Positions 42,577-53,403 of a stretch of DNA of 64,000 bases are shown one piece after another (position 1 is the first letter of the stretch; every line of letters begins with the position of its first letter). A program made the translations under genes and the position numbers. The stretch comes from Lentisphaeria bacterium (GTDB lineage Bacteria; Verrucomicrobiota; Lentisphaeria; Victivallales; Victivallaceae): contig JAFVZB010000085.1 of NCBI GenBank assembly GCA_017508385.1, positions 1-64,000 of the forward strand, given 5' to 3'. Under the pieces are notes generated by a model, which saw nothing but the letters and a program-made list of their open reading frames with translations, ran no database searches and was not told the origin of the DNA.

Positions 42577-43551
42577 TTATTTCTTGCTGGTGAGCAGCAT
42601 ATCTTCGCTTACCTGATAGCGGTAGGCTTCTCCTGCAAGGTGGCGTTCAAACTCTTCTGCCATGTATGTCGCCATGCGGTGCCACTCATCCTGTTCGCTT
42701 CCTGCGATGTGGGCTGAGAGGAAAACGTTGGGCAGGGTGTAGAGCTCTGAGCCCTCTTCCGGAGGCTCGGGGAACGTGACATCGAGCAGGGCGGTCAGGT
42801 CTTTGCGCTGTTTGAGGACTTCGATCATTTCTTTCTCATTGACCTGAGCTCCGCGGCCGGTGTTGATGAAAGTAGCTCCCTCACGCATTGAGGCAAAGAG
42901 TTTTCCGTTGAGAACTCCGATGTTGTCCTCACGGTTGGGCAGGTGGTTGCTGACGATGTACGCCTTGCTGAACGCCTCTTCCAGAGAGATGGTTCTGCGC
43001 TCGGCTCTTGACGGAATTACGATGACGTTGACATCGTAGCTCTTCAAAAGCTCCTGTACTTTTGAGGAAATGGCTCCGGCACCGATGAGGGCGATGGTTT
43101 CTCCGTAAGCGCCTTTGCCGATGCACTTGCGGGCGGCTGCTCTGCCTTCGGGAGATTTGAACTCGTTGAGTCCTCTGAAATATCCCTTGAGCGAGAGGAT
43201 TATCTGCGCTACGGTGAACTCGGCAACCGGAATGGCGTTAGCCTGCCACGCACTCAGCACCGGAACATTGCAGGCGAAGAACGGACGGGCAAAGTAATCA
43301 GTGGCTCCGGCAGCGTAATAGACGGCTTTGAGTTTTGGGAGCTTGGTTCTGATCTCTTCTTCGGTGAGAGCGGGCATTCCCCAGGTGGAAAAGATGTATT
43401 CCACATCGCCGGTATCCTGAGCGAGAAAGTCATCATAGGTGAGGACTTTTTCAGGGATATCTGCATTTTTCCGGATACGCTCAATGATGGCGTTTCCGTA
43501 AACCTGTTCGATTTTCAGGCTGTTGTTGCACAAAAATATGGCCTTGTTCAT
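42577..43551 (-). CDS. D-isomer-specific 2-hydroxyacid dehydrogenase family protein
   Basis: The 324-residue protein has the NAD-binding loop ALIGAGAISS (third Gly replaced by Ser). The catalytic Arg is in NTGRGAQV, the Glu in FPEPPEEGS and the His in LSAHIAGSE. It is a cytoplasmic oxidoreductase for a 2-hydroxyacid or a phosphoglycerate-like substrate. The exact substrate is unknown. A truncated repeat element abuts its 3' end. Confidence 0.85.
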   Translation of the reverse strand: MNKAIFLCNNSLKIEQVYGNAIIERIRKNADIPEKVLTYDDFLAQDTGDVEYIFSTWGMPALTEEEIRTKLPKLKAVYYAAGATDYFARPFFACNVPVLSAWQANAIPVAEFTVAQIILSLKGYFRGLNEFKSPEGRAAARKCIGKGAYGETIALIGAGAISSKVQELLKSYDVNVIVIPSRAERRTISLEEAFSKAYIVSNHLPNREDNIGVLNGKLFASMREGATFINTGRGAQVNEKEMIEVLKQRKDLTALLDVTFPEPPEEGSELYTLPNVFLSAHIAGSEQDEWHRMATYMAEEFERHLAGEAYRYQVSEDMLLTSKK

Positions 43552-43570
43552 TTTTTTTCTCCTCGTATGT

Positions 43571-44887
43571 TTATATGTTATCAGGATTGTTTTTCTCTTT
43601 CAATTCATCACGCAATTTCTGCCAGTAGGCGAGACGGCGTGATATCTCACGCTCAAAGCCCCGCTCGACCGGTTTGTAAAACTGTTTTCTGCCCATCTTT
43701 TCAGGAAAGTAGTCCTGACCCGAAAAGCCATCAGCGGTATCGTGGTCGTACATATACCCTTTGTTGTAACCGAGCTCTTTCATCAGCCGGGTCGGAGCGT
43801 TGAGAATGTGTGCCGGCGGAGTGAGCGAGCTGAATTCCATCGCCGCCTTTGCTGCTGCCGAGTGCGCCTTGTATGCTCCGTTTGATTTCGGGCAGGTCGC
43901 AAGGAATATCACCAGATTGGTGATGGCAAGATCTCCCTCAGGACTTCCCAGCCTTTCGTACGCATCCCAGGCGGCGATAGCCATTTGCAGAGCCATGGGG
44001 TCGGCGAGACCGACATCCTCGACGGCGAAGCGGGTGAGACGGCGCAGAATGTAGAGCGGGTCTTCACCTCCGGCAATCATTCTCGCCATCCAGTAGAGAG
44101 CGGCATCGCAGTCGCTTCCCCGCAGACTCTTGTGGAGAGCGCTGATAAGATTGTAGTGCCCCTCACGGTCTTTGTCGTAGATCGGACTGCGCTGTTGAAC
44201 GACATTGAGCATGGCTTCGACATCGAGTGTCTCCCCCGGACGGGCGAGTTGATATATCGTTTCCATGAGATTTATAAAGTACCTGCCGTCACCGTCGGCG
44301 AGTCCTGAGAGCTTCTCTTTTGCCTCGGGAGTAAGCGGAAGAGCCTTGCCCATGATTTTCTCAGCTCTGGCGGCAAGCTGTTCGAGTGCATCGGCTGAAA
44401 GCGGTTTCAAGACAAATACTTTGCAGCGTGAGAGCAGAGCTGAATTAAGTTCAAAAGATGGGTTTTCAGTGGTGGCTCCGACCAGAGTGACCGTGCCGTT
44501 TTCGACGTACGGAAGAAAGCCATCCTGCTGGGCACGGTTGAAGCGGTGTATCTCATCGACAAAGAGAAGAGTTCCCTGCCCGTACTGCCGCCGCTGTTCA
44601 GCTTCGGCAAAGGCTTTGCGCAGATCAGCCACTCCGGAAAACACTGCAGAGAGGGCGGTGAAGTGGAGTTTGCCGTTGTTTGCAAGGATTTTGGCAAGAG
44701 TGGTTTTACCGCAACCCGGGGGACCCCATAAGATGAAACTTGAGATGTTTCCGGTATCGACCATTCTTCTCAGCGGAGCATCAGCTCCGAGCAGGTGATT
44801 CTGACCGACGACATCATCGAGCTTTTCGGGTCTCATCCGGTCGGCGAGCGGACGGCTGACATTGGTGACAAAGAGGGAATCCTGCAT
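43571..44887 (-). CDS. rarA: Replication-associated recombination protein A
   Basis: The 438-residue AAA+ protein has an N-terminal DDVVGQNHLLG segment, Walker A (GPPGCGKTT), Walker B (LLFVDEIHRF), sensor 1 (GATTENPSF) and the MgsA/RarA C-terminal domain (LTRFAVEDVGLADP). It acts at stalled replication forks. The CYTH gene stop is immediately adjacent upstream. Confidence 0.94.
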   Translation of the reverse strand: MQDSLFVTNVSRPLADRMRPEKLDDVVGQNHLLGADAPLRRMVDTGNISSFILWGPPGCGKTTLAKILANNGKLHFTALSAVFSGVADLRKAFAEAEQRRQYGQGTLLFVDEIHRFNRAQQDGFLPYVENGTVTLVGATTENPSFELNSALLSRCKVFVLKPLSADALEQLAARAEKIMGKALPLTPEAKEKLSGLADGDGRYFINLMETIYQLARPGETLDVEAMLNVVQQRSPIYDKDREGHYNLISALHKSLRGSDCDAALYWMARMIAGGEDPLYILRRLTRFAVEDVGLADPMALQMAIAAWDAYERLGSPEGDLAITNLVIFLATCPKSNGAYKAHSAAAKAAMEFSSLTPPAHILNAPTRLMKELGYNKGYMYDHDTADGFSGQDYFPEKMGRKQFYKPVERGFEREISRRLAYWQKLRDELKEKNNPDNI

Positions 44888-45367
44888 TTACAAAACCCTC
44901 CATAAAGAGTAAGGTCTCTTGCTCAGTGAGCCGTTGGAATACTCAGGCTTATCGCTGACGTCCTCGCCGACCCAGTCAGGCACGGAGTAAACGGTATCGA
45001 CTGACGGAAGTTCGATTTCGGCGGTGAAAAGTCCCTCATTCAAGCCGAGATACTCATCGATTTCCCAGACAAGATTGCCTCCTGCGGGAACGTAGTGGCG
45101 TATTTTGTCAACGATGCGGGAAGCGCAGAATTCGTCGAGCATGCGTCTGGCATCCTCTTTCGGAATGGAGTATTCAAACTCACTGCGGGCAAAGAATTCA
45201 TCGCTTTTGCCTTTGATGGTGAGAAAGCCGTCATCTCCGGCAATGCGTACTCTTACGGTGACTCCAGCAGAGGGGAAATACCCCTGAGTCATGCGCACTG
45301 AGCGGACGACCTGAGTTTTCCACTGCATGTTTTTCAACAGATATTTGCGTTCGATTTCAAGAGCCAT
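44888..45367 (-). CDS. CYTH domain protein
   Basis: The 159-residue protein begins ALEIERKYLL, giving the ExExK triphosphate/metal motif, and has several charged beta strands of a triphosphate tunnel fold (VRVRIAG, LTIKGKS). It could be an inorganic triphosphatase or thiamine-triphosphatase-like enzyme. It sits between rnhC and rarA in a minus-strand run. Confidence 0.88.
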   Translation of the reverse strand: MALEIERKYLLKNMQWKTQVVRSVRMTQGYFPSAGVTVRVRIAGDDGFLTIKGKSDEFFARSEFEYSIPKEDARRMLDEFCASRIVDKIRHYVPAGGNLVWEIDEYLGLNEGLFTAEIELPSVDTVYSVPDWVGEDVSDKPEYSNGSLSKRPYSLWRVL

Positions 45368-45376
45368 GATGGAGTT

Positions 45377-46291
45377 TTACCTGCTTTGTTCCAAGAGTTC
45401 ACCGTAAGTTTTGAAGTGCAGTTTTGCACACTTTTCGAAAATTTGTGCCCCCTGTTCCGCCATCAGCTTTCTGCCTGCGGCACGGACATTTGCTCCGCCT
45501 CCTTTGGGCAGTTCCATGCCGACTTCTTCGCTCAATTTTTTCATGGCGAAGAGAAATCCGTCCCGGGCGAGAATACTTGCCGCCGCCACAGCGACATCAC
45601 TTTCGGCTCTCACCTGCTGGTCAAGTTTGATGGTTCTGCCTCTGGTCATCAGGGCACGGCGGATGAGTGATTCGTTGCCGAACTTATCCGAGAGCATACG
45701 GGGGCAATCGGGAACGGCGGCGAGCAGATTTTCTATCACTCTTGCGTGTCCCCACGCCAGCAGACGGTTGAGATTGCCGATTTCGCTGTAAAGACGGTTG
45801 TAGGTTTCAGGTTTGAGCATCACAACGGAGTGGGCTGAACCTACTATTCTGCGTATTCCGGCAGCAAGTTCGGTGATTTTCTTTGCCGATGATATCTGTT
45901 TGGAGTCACAAACACCGAGTTCTCTGAGCAGAGCTGCGGTATCCTGATTGACACAGCATCCGGCGATGACCAGCGGACCGAAAAAGTCGCCTTTGCCGCT
46001 TTCGTCAATACCTCCGTGCGGAGTGAACTCTTCGGAAGAAGCGGCGTCCTGCGTTCCAATTCCTCCGAAAGTTTTAAGCACTTGCGGCTCAAGGAAAAAT
46101 GAGATGAAATCATCGGCGTTTTTTCCCTGTACCACCAGTTTGCCGCTCTTGTACGATACGATGGTGAGATGGTCGCCTGAAATGCGGTAAAAAGTGTACG
46201 GAGCTTCTCCGATATCCCAACCTCTGTCGAGGGCGTATTCCCTGATGATTTCCGATTGCTCGACTGTGATTTTGAAAACGTTTCCAGCCAT
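45377..46291 (-). CDS. rnhC: Ribonuclease HIII
   Basis: The ATG follows AAGGA, giving 304 residues. An N-terminal TBP-like substrate-binding domain is followed by the type 2 RNase H core beginning GIDESGKGDFFGPLVIAG, with further acidic catalytic residues in the CDSKQ segment and downstream. It removes RNA from RNA/DNA hybrids. Confidence 0.92.
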   Translation of the reverse strand: MAGNVFKITVEQSEIIREYALDRGWDIGEAPYTFYRISGDHLTIVSYKSGKLVVQGKNADDFISFFLEPQVLKTFGGIGTQDAASSEEFTPHGGIDESGKGDFFGPLVIAGCCVNQDTAALLRELGVCDSKQISSAKKITELAAGIRRIVGSAHSVVMLKPETYNRLYSEIGNLNRLLAWGHARVIENLLAAVPDCPRMLSDKFGNESLIRRALMTRGRTIKLDQQVRAESDVAVAAASILARDGFLFAMKKLSEEVGMELPKGGGANVRAAGRKLMAEQGAQIFEKCAKLHFKTYGELLEQSR

Positions 46292-46394
46292 TGTCTCTTT
46301 CCTTGAATTAACCGTCATAAAGATAATATACACCGCAGAGCGTCAATACTGCAAGTCTTTTACGTTATTTCGTGCAAAAAAAGCGTTTTTATAC

Positions 46395-46423
46395 TTGCGA
46401 AAAGGGAAAAATAAGGCTATATT
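46395..46423 (+). promoter_or_regulatory. Promoter of gyrA
   Basis: TTGCGA and TATATT are 17 bp apart. The leader carries a short hairpin GCCC-GAA-GGGC (46461-46471). AAGAAG lies 7 bases before the ATG. Confidence 0.5.
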
Positions 46424-46493
46424 ATTTATGATATAATAGTATAATGAACGTATAAACACAGCCCGAAGGGCAAACAACGAAAGAAGAATATAG

Positions 46494-49136
46494 ATGAGCG
46501 ACCTTAATCTGAAGGATATTCCGCTGGATATTGAAGAGATCATGCATACCGCATATCTCCAGTATTCTCTCAGCGTAAACGTGGGACGTGCCGTTCCCGA
46601 TGTCCGTGACGGTCTCAAACCGGTGAACCGCCGTATCCTCTATGCCATGCGCAAGAACGGATGGGGCAAAAGTCACAAAACCATCAAGAGTGCCAAGGTG
46701 GTAGGAGAGGTGATGGGTAACTATCACCCGCATGGAGACTCCTCGATTTACGACGCTCTCGTGCGTCTGGCACAGCCGTTCTCAATGCGCCACTGTCTCA
46801 TCGAGGGTCAGGGCAACTTCGGAACAGAAGACGGTGACCCCGCTGCCGCCAGCCGCTACACCGAGTGCCGTATGGAGCGTCTCGGTGAAGAGCTGCTCGC
46901 CGATATCGAAAAAGATACCGTGGATATGATGCCCACCTTCGACGAATCTGATGTCGAGCCCACCGTGCTCCCGGCAAAATATCCTCAGCTGCTGGTCAAC
47001 GGAACCACCGGTATCGGTGTGGGTATGGCGACCAACATCCCTCCGCACAACCTCGGTGAGGTCATCGATGCCACCATCAGACTGCTGGATAATCCCGAAG
47101 CAACTGTTGATGAGCTTATGGAGTGTCTCCCCGGTCCTGACTTCCCGACCGGAGCGATCATCCGCGGCCGCTGGAGTCTGCGCCAGTTCTACCAGACCGG
47201 CAGAGGCAGTGTCAAAGTCCGTGCCAAAGCCGATATCATCGAGAAAGACGGTCACGAGCAAATCATCATCAGCGAGATACCCTACGCCATCAACAAAGCC
47301 CAGCAGGTCGCCCGTATCGGCGAGCTGGTGAGAGATAAGATCATCACCGGAATTTCCGGTCTGCGTGACGAATCAAGCGGCCGTGACGGAATCCGCATCG
47401 TCGTGGATATCAAGCGAGGCTCGATGGGGCAGGTCGTGCTCAATCAGATTTTCAGCCACACTCTGCTCGAAACCACCATCGGATGCACCATGCTGGTGGT
47501 CGATCACAACCGTCCGCGCATCATGAATCTGGTCGAGGTGCTGCAAGCCTACATCGACCACCGTCTTGAAGTTATTGTAAGACGTACCAATTTCGATCTC
47601 AAAAAGGCGCACGCCAGAGCTCACATCGTTTCAGGATTGCTCAAAGCTCTTGCCAGCATCGACGAGATCGTCAAAGTTATTCGCGGAGCAGAGAACCGTC
47701 AGGATGCCAACGATCAACTCATCGCCCGCTGGGGATTCAGCCAGATCCAGACCAATGAGATCCTCAATATGCGTCTGCATCAGCTCACCCACCTTTCCGG
47801 AGTCGAGCTCGAAAACGAGATGGCTGAGCTCAACGCTCAAATCGAATACTTCAACAGTATTCTCGCCAGCAGAGAAAAGCGCATCGAGATCATCAAGGAG
47901 GAGCTGACCGACATCCGTGCCCGTTACGCCAATCCGAGATTGACCGAGATAACCATTGATGACTCAGATCTCAATATTGCGGATATGATCCCCCGCCACA
48001 GCTGCGTGATTACCGTTTCCAACACCGGATACATCAAACGTGTTCCGGCTGACACCTATCAGACCCAGCATCGCGGCGGAAAAGGCATCATCGGTATGAA
48101 GACCAAAGAGGAAGATTATGTTGAGCACCTCTTCAATGCCAACAGCCACGATCTCATCTTCTTCTTCACCGACCGGGGATTTATGCACTGGCTCAACGTC
48201 TATGAGATTCCCGAGGGCTCACGCACCGGCAACGGCAAGGCTATCGTCAACCTCATCAAAATCGAGCCGGGTGAAAAGATTTGCGCCATGCTCACCGTTT
48301 CCCGTGAAGAGCTTGAAGACCCCGAGAAATACATCATTATGGCATCCAAACGAGGTTACATCAAGAAGAGTGAACTTGCTCTCTTCAAAAATCTCCGCCG
48401 CACCGGATTGCGTGCTCTGGTCATCGAAGAGGATGATGACCTTATCGGAGCCGCCGTCGGCTCAAACGGCAACGAAGTCCTGCTTTCGACCAAGCTCGGA
48501 ATGGCTTGCCGCTTCGACCTCTCTGATGAACAGATTCGTCCGATGGGACGTACCGCCCGAGGAGTCACCGGTATGCGCTTCAAACTCGAGGGTGACGAGG
48601 TGGTAAGTCTCGAAGTTATCCGTGAAAGACTCTATGATGAAGTCGAAGCCGATGAGGATGAAGAGAACGTCGATGTTCCCGAAACCGATGAGGAGGGAGT
48701 CGAGGAAATCTACGGAGTCGGTCCTGAGGTTCTGGTGGTCACCGACGGCGGAATGGGTAAACGCTCATTCGTCGCCAACTACCGCAAGACCAACCGAGGA
48801 GCCAAGGGTGTGGTCAGCATCAGGATGCGTGAAAACGAGAGCGTTATCAGCGTGCTGCAGATAACCGACAGTGACGAGGTGCTGCTGAGCACCGAGCGCG
48901 GTCAGCTTTCCCGCATCCCCGCCGGAGAGATCCGCCGTATCGGACGTGTCGGACGCGGCGTGAAGATCATGAATCTCAACGACGGCGACCGCATCACCGG
49001 AGTCGCCAAGCTCATCGAAGTGGCATCTGCAAAGAGTGACGCAGCTGTTGTGGAAATGACTCCTGCTGAGGAAACTCCGGCAGTCGAAACCGGTGAGAAC
49101 AATACATCTCCGGAGTCCGGAAACGCCGATGAATAA
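46494..49136 (+). CDS. gyrA: DNA gyrase subunit A
   Basis: The 880-residue protein matches GyrA throughout. The quinolone region [10 protein letters not shown] places Ser83 and Asp87 at the same numbers as in Escherichia coli, with the wild-type residues. The active-site Tyr122 is in SRYTECR. The C-terminal beta-pinwheel contains the GyrA-box QHRGGKG, which marks gyrase rather than topoisomerase IV. The C-terminal tail is acidic. gyrB is not in the window. The gene overlaps folP by 8 bp. Confidence 0.96.
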   Translation: MSDLNLKDIPLDIEEIMHTAYLQYSLSVNVGRAVPDVRDGLKPVNRRILYAMRKNGWGKSHKTIKSAKVVGEVMGNYHPHGDSSIYDALVRLAQPFSMRHCLIEGQGNFGTEDGDPAAASRYTECRMERLGEELLADIEKDTVDMMPTFDESDVEPTVLPAKYPQLLVNGTTGIGVGMATNIPPHNLGEVIDATIRLLDNPEATVDELMECLPGPDFPTGAIIRGRWSLRQFYQTGRGSVKVRAKADIIEKDGHEQIIISEIPYAINKAQQVARIGELVRDKIITGISGLRDESSGRDGIRIVVDIKRGSMGQVVLNQIFSHTLLETTIGCTMLVVDHNRPRIMNLVEVLQAYIDHRLEVIVRRTNFDLKKAHARAHIVSGLLKALASIDEIVKVIRGAENRQDANDQLIARWGFSQIQTNEILNMRLHQLTHLSGVELENEMAELNAQIEYFNSILASREKRIEIIKEELTDIRARYANPRLTEITIDDSDLNIADMIPRHSCVITVSNTGYIKRVPADTYQTQHRGGKGIIGMKTKEEDYVEHLFNANSHDLIFFFTDRGFMHWLNVYEIPEGSRTGNGKAIVNLIKIEPGEKICAMLTVSREELEDPEKYIIMASKRGYIKKSELALFKNLRRTGLRALVIEEDDDLIGAAVGSNGNEVLLSTKLGMACRFDLSDEQIRPMGRTARGVTGMRFKLEGDEVVSLEVIRERLYDEVEADEDEENVDVPETDEEGVEEIYGVGPEVLVVTDGGMGKRSFVANYRKTNRGAKGVVSIRMRENESVISVLQITDSDEVLLSTERGQLSRIPAGEIRRIGRVGRGVKIMNLNDGDRITGVAKLIEVASAKSDAAVVEMTPAEETPAVETGENNTSPESGNADE

Positions 49137-49938
49137 AACTCCTCTGTTGATGGGAATCGTCAACGCAAGTGGAAATTCGTTCAGTGAGGGTGCGGCAAGT
49201 GCTCCTGACAGTGCACTTGACCGGGCTCTCAGGCTGCTCGATGACGGAGCAGATATAATCGACATCGGGGCGGAATCGACCCGTCCCGGTGCCGCAGAGG
49301 TTCCGGAAGCGGAGGAAATTGAAGTTGTTGAGAGGTTTTTGAAACAATTTTTTGCCATCCGTCCCGGAACTCCGGTATCAGTGGATACCAGACACGCCGC
49401 AACTGCGGCAAGAGCGTTGGAGCTCGGAGCAGTGTACATAAACGATGTGTCAATGCTCCGGCACGACACAAAGATGGCTGATTGTGCGGCAAAGTACGGA
49501 GCACAGCTCATACTCTGCCACTCAAGAGGAACTCCGCAGACCATGAAGGAAAAGGAGCTTTGCACCTATCTTTCAGATGTGGTCGGAGAGGTTAAAAGTG
49601 AACTCCTCGCCGCCGCAGAAAAGGCGCAGCAGGCAGGAGTGAAAAGAGAGAACATCATCTTTGACCCCGGTTTCGGGTTCGCCAAAGATGTTGAACAGCA
49701 GTTGACCATGCTCCGCAGAGTCAATGAGTTTTGCGGACTTGGCAGAACGCTTGCGGGATTATCACGCAAGTCGTTTCTCGGAGCGTTGACTGATGAGCCT
49801 GAGCCGCAGAGAAGAGTGGGCTCGACCCTTGCGGCTGAGCTCCATCTTGCGAGCTCCGGAATAGAGATAATACGCACTCACAATGCGGGTTATCTCAGGG
49901 ATGCGCTTGAAATTGCAGAATATTTGAAACAGAAATAA
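49129..49938 (+). CDS. folP: Dihydropteroate synthase
   Basis: Starting inside the gyrA end, the 269-residue TIM-barrel protein has DIGAESTRPGA, SVDTRHA, SRKSFLG and the C-terminal IIRTHN. It joins p-aminobenzoate to the pterin in folate synthesis. The first motif, usually NVTPDSFSDGG, reads NASGNSFSEG, a noticeable change at the Pro-Asp pair. Confidence 0.88.
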   Translation: MNKTPLLMGIVNASGNSFSEGAASAPDSALDRALRLLDDGADIIDIGAESTRPGAAEVPEAEEIEVVERFLKQFFAIRPGTPVSVDTRHAATAARALELGAVYINDVSMLRHDTKMADCAAKYGAQLILCHSRGTPQTMKEKELCTYLSDVVGEVKSELLAAAEKAQQAGVKRENIIFDPGFGFAKDVEQQLTMLRRVNEFCGLGRTLAGLSRKSFLGALTDEPEPQRRVGSTLAAELHLASSGIEIIRTHNAGYLRDALEIAEYLKQK

Positions 49939-49944
49939 AGCAGT

Positions 49945-50793
49945 ATGAATGGTTTGATAAATATACAGTGGCTCACTCTGTTGACGGCGGTCATACAGAT
50001 AGCTGTGCTCTTCTTTGCCATCTACTGGGTGCTCTACTTTTTGCGCAGTACCCGTGGAGCGCAGGTCTTTGCCGGTATATTGGTCGCCGCAGTGGCTCTC
50101 GGACTTGTTTTACGCATCGAAGCATTGCATTTTGATGTGTTGAACAGTCTGATAGAGATGATTGCCGACTCTCTGTTTATCGCGCTTTTGATAATTTTCC
50201 AGCCGGAGTTGCGCCGGGCGTTGGCGCAGCTCGGAAGTCTGACCGAATGGCAGGGTAAACGCAAGCGGGAAATCATCGATGAAATCGTCACCGCAGCCGG
50301 AAACATGGCGCGCCGCAAGTGCGGAGCGATCATCGTTATTGAGCGCAACATAAAGCTCCAAAGTTATATAGACGATGCTGTTACCATGGATGCCAAGGTG
50401 CATTATCTGCTTTTGGAGTCGATTTTCTACCACAACTCTCCTCTTCACGACGGAGCAGTTATCATCCGCAATGACAGGATACTTGCGGCACGGGCGATTT
50501 TGCCGCTGACCCGCAGTGAAAATATTTCCAGCCACCTGGGTACCCGCCACCGTGCGGCACTGGGAATATCAGAAGACAGTGACGCCGTTACCGTAGTGGT
50601 GTCAGAAGAGACCGGCACCATCAGTATCACCTACCGTGGAGTCATTCATCGGGATTTGACCACCGGAGACCTTGAAAATCTGCTCGAAAAAATGCTTATC
50701 CTCAAGGACGACCTTGAACTGTCGGAAGCGGTCAAAATGCTCGATGAAAACAGCGAAAGCAGTTCGTCTGCAAACATGGAGGACGGACAATGA
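49945..50793 (+). CDS. cdaA: Diadenylate cyclase CdaA
   Basis: The 282-residue protein has three N-terminal membrane helices followed by a DAC domain with the catalytic HDGAVIIRND and GTRHRAALGISE motifs. It makes c-di-AMP at the membrane. It overlaps the YbbR/CdaR-like gene by 4 bp, the partner found in many bacteria. The ribosome binding site is weak. Confidence 0.94.
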   Translation: MNGLINIQWLTLLTAVIQIAVLFFAIYWVLYFLRSTRGAQVFAGILVAAVALGLVLRIEALHFDVLNSLIEMIADSLFIALLIIFQPELRRALAQLGSLTEWQGKRKREIIDEIVTAAGNMARRKCGAIIVIERNIKLQSYIDDAVTMDAKVHYLLLESIFYHNSPLHDGAVIIRNDRILAARAILPLTRSENISSHLGTRHRAALGISEDSDAVTVVVSEETGTISITYRGVIHRDLTTGDLENLLEKMLILKDDLELSEAVKMLDENSESSSSANMEDGQ

Positions 50794-51725
50794 ACAGACT
50801 TTATCACCTGATAATCCATGACGGATTACGCAAAATCATCGCTCTGGTGCTGGCGGTGATGCTTTATTTCGGAATATCATTACGCATCACTCAGGAGCGC
50901 ACCATCAGCAATGTGCCTGTAAAAGTCACGCTGGCAAGCGGACTTGTCGGTGACGTGAGCGATGTTACCACCAATGTTACCGTCAAGGGCTTTGATAAAA
51001 ACATAGATATTGCTCCCGGTGATCTTACTGCCGAGGTGACGGTGGATCATAATAATCTGGTTTCAGGAAGAACTTACATTGCCGAGCCGTCGGTGATTTC
51101 TTCCAAAAGCGGAGTGGTTGTCAAAAAATGCGACAAAGTAACTCTGCATCTGCAAAAAGTGGTCAGCCGCCAGCTGCCGGTCGAGGTGAAATATGACGGA
51201 AAACCCAACGCAAATTTCACCGTTACCGGTACAGCTGTGATTCCTGAGGAGGTAACTGTTATCGGCGCCGAAGATGTAGTCAACTCCATGCGGGTGGTCG
51301 TGACTTCAAAAGTTCCGCTCGAAGATGCCGCTGCCTCTTTTGAATACAAAAGTGCGGTATCGGTGATGGATGATATAAAAGTGGAACCGGCGTCCGTGCT
51401 TGTTCAAACTCAGATGTCCAGAAAGTTTGAGCCAAGAGCGGTAAAGGGTGTTCCGGTCATGCTGCTTTCAGGAGCCGCAGGAAACGGTTACTCAGTTGAG
51501 CTTGCCAATGGAAAAGTTGCCGTTGATATCGTCGTCAGCGGCTCGCCATCGGCAATAGCAGCAATAAAAAATGACAGCATCAAGGCTTTTGTTGATGCCT
51601 CAAAGGTGAGGTCGGAAAGTACAAGAGTTCTTCCCGTGGAGTGTTCATCCTCAGTTGAGGGAGTAGTTGTCAGATCAGTCACTCCCGGAACTGTGGCTGT
51701 GAAAGTCACCAGATTGAAAAAATAA
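50790..51725 (+). CDS. YbbR/CdaR-like regulator of diadenylate cyclase
   Basis: The 311-residue protein has one N-terminal membrane helix and several YbbR repeats outside the membrane (repeated PVKV, VPVEV and GV-type beta segments). In Firmicutes CdaR adjusts CdaA activity; the same job is inferred here from the overlapping start. Confidence 0.87.
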   Translation: MNRLYHLIIHDGLRKIIALVLAVMLYFGISLRITQERTISNVPVKVTLASGLVGDVSDVTTNVTVKGFDKNIDIAPGDLTAEVTVDHNNLVSGRTYIAEPSVISSKSGVVVKKCDKVTLHLQKVVSRQLPVEVKYDGKPNANFTVTGTAVIPEEVTVIGAEDVVNSMRVVVTSKVPLEDAAASFEYKSAVSVMDDIKVEPASVLVQTQMSRKFEPRAVKGVPVMLLSGAAGNGYSVELANGKVAVDIVVSGSPSAIAAIKNDSIKAFVDASKVRSESTRVLPVECSSSVEGVVVRSVTPGTVAVKVTRLKK

Positions 51726-51764
51726 TTGTAATTATACAATATAAAATAAAAGAAAGGTAAAAAA

Positions 51765-53387
51765 ATGATCATCAAAAAACTCAATGCGGTATTTCACCGT
51801 CACAGCCGCTGGCTCTTCGGAGCTTTCACCATCGTCATCATCGTTTCGTTCCTCGGATTTCTCACTCCGGGTACATTCGGTCTTGAGTCGGTCGCCGGAG
51901 GTACTGCGGTCGGAACTGCCTACGGAAAAACCGTGACCTACAATGATTTGAGAAGCACCAGCCAGAAGATGGCGGTGTTCGTTGAGCTGGTGTACGGCGG
52001 TCAGATGCGCAATCTCAGCAATGCGGAAATTTTCAATCAGTTCTGTCTGCTTGAAAAGGCAAAACGCATGGGACTTGATGCCGGTAACAAAGAGATCGCC
52101 GATCTCATCCGCAAGACTCCTGCTTTCCAGACCAACGGTGAGTTCGATGCTGCCAAACGTCTTGATATCCTCAAGAGACTGCGTGCCAACGGAATTACCG
52201 AAGAGCTGGTCAACGAGAGCTTCAAAGATCAGGTCATTATTTCCAAACTTCAGCGGGAGCTCGCAAGCGGAATCACCGTTTCCGATAACGAAGTCGAGAC
52301 TCTCTACCGTTCACTCAATGCGGTAAATCTGGTCAAATACGCCGAGTTCAAAGCTGTTGCTCCGGCAGTGAATACCCTCAAGGATGACGAGGTCAAAAAC
52401 TACTTCGTCGCCAACCGTGCCAACTATGTCATTCCCGGACGTGTCGGAGCTCTTATCGTTGAGTTTCCGTACAGCAAATACACCAAAGAGGCACAGGTCG
52501 CCGCCAAAGATAACAAAATCCTTCAGCAGTTTTTCCTCGGAAACATAGCTCTCTTCTCGACTGAGAAGAAGCCTGCTCCCAAATTCGCCGATGTCAAGGC
52601 TGAAGTTGCGAAAAAGTTTGTCGAAGAGCACAGCAAGTTCCTCGCCCGCAAGGCAGGATACGAATTTGCTTCTGCCGTTTACGATGAGAGCAACGGCAAG
52701 GATGAGGCCACTCAGCTTAAAACTTTTCTCCAGAAGGCGTCAGGACTGAAATACAAGGTTATTTCTGCGCCTCCTGTCAAGTTTGACAGCGACACTATCG
52801 GCAAAATCAAGAATGCCGAGCTGGTCAATCAGCTGGTCAATACCACCGGAAACAGTCTCGTGACCAACGCCGTCAATGGAGACAAAGCGGTTTACGTTGC
52901 CATCGCCGCCAACCGCAAGGCTCCCCGCAAGGCCGAGTTCAAAGAGGTCGCCGCTCAGGTCAAAAAGGATTGCGCTCAGGCTATCGGCAGAAAGAACGCT
53001 CAGATCGCCGCTCAGAAGGCTTTCAGCGAAGTCATGAAAATGAAAGATGCCTCCAAGCGTGAAGCAGCTCTCGCCAAGGCGGCAGGCGGAAAGCTCAAGA
53101 GTGTCTCTTACAGCATGATCAATATTCCCAGTGAGCAGATCGCCTATCTTGCCGCTCAGGTGACTTCAAATATCAAGGTCGGAGAACTCGCTCCGCCGAT
53201 GCCCTCAACAGATGGCGTTATCGTCGCCATGCCGGTCAAACGTACTGCGGCTGATATGAAAAATTTCTCAGCCGACAAAGATAAGTTTGCCGCCATCTGC
53301 CGCAATCGCAAGATACAGCTTGCCATCCTCGCCATTCAGGAGGATCTCAACAGCAACTGTGTCTTTTCCGAACCCAACGCTCAGTAA
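51765..53387 (+). CDS. PpiD/SurA-like periplasmic folding factor
   Basis: The 540-residue protein has an N-terminal membrane anchor (about 15-37), then a SurA-N-like helical chaperone region (about 60-180). A large Lys-rich helical part and a C-terminal domain similar to PpiD follow. No clear catalytic parvulin core can be read, so isomerase activity is uncertain. It probably helps fold secreted or outer-membrane proteins. An inverted repeat ATTGTA-atta-TACAAT lies at about 51725 before it. Confidence 0.75.
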   Translation: MIIKKLNAVFHRHSRWLFGAFTIVIIVSFLGFLTPGTFGLESVAGGTAVGTAYGKTVTYNDLRSTSQKMAVFVELVYGGQMRNLSNAEIFNQFCLLEKAKRMGLDAGNKEIADLIRKTPAFQTNGEFDAAKRLDILKRLRANGITEELVNESFKDQVIISKLQRELASGITVSDNEVETLYRSLNAVNLVKYAEFKAVAPAVNTLKDDEVKNYFVANRANYVIPGRVGALIVEFPYSKYTKEAQVAAKDNKILQQFFLGNIALFSTEKKPAPKFADVKAEVAKKFVEEHSKFLARKAGYEFASAVYDESNGKDEATQLKTFLQKASGLKYKVISAPPVKFDSDTIGKIKNAELVNQLVNTTGNSLVTNAVNGDKAVYVAIAANRKAPRKAEFKEVAAQVKKDCAQAIGRKNAQIAAQKAFSEVMKMKDASKREAALAKAAGGKLKSVSYSMINIPSEQIAYLAAQVTSNIKVGELAPPMPSTDGVIVAMPVKRTAADMKNFSADKDKFAAICRNRKIQLAILAIQEDLNSNCVFSEPNAQ

Positions 53388-53403
53388 GTGAGAGATTGTT
53401 GTA

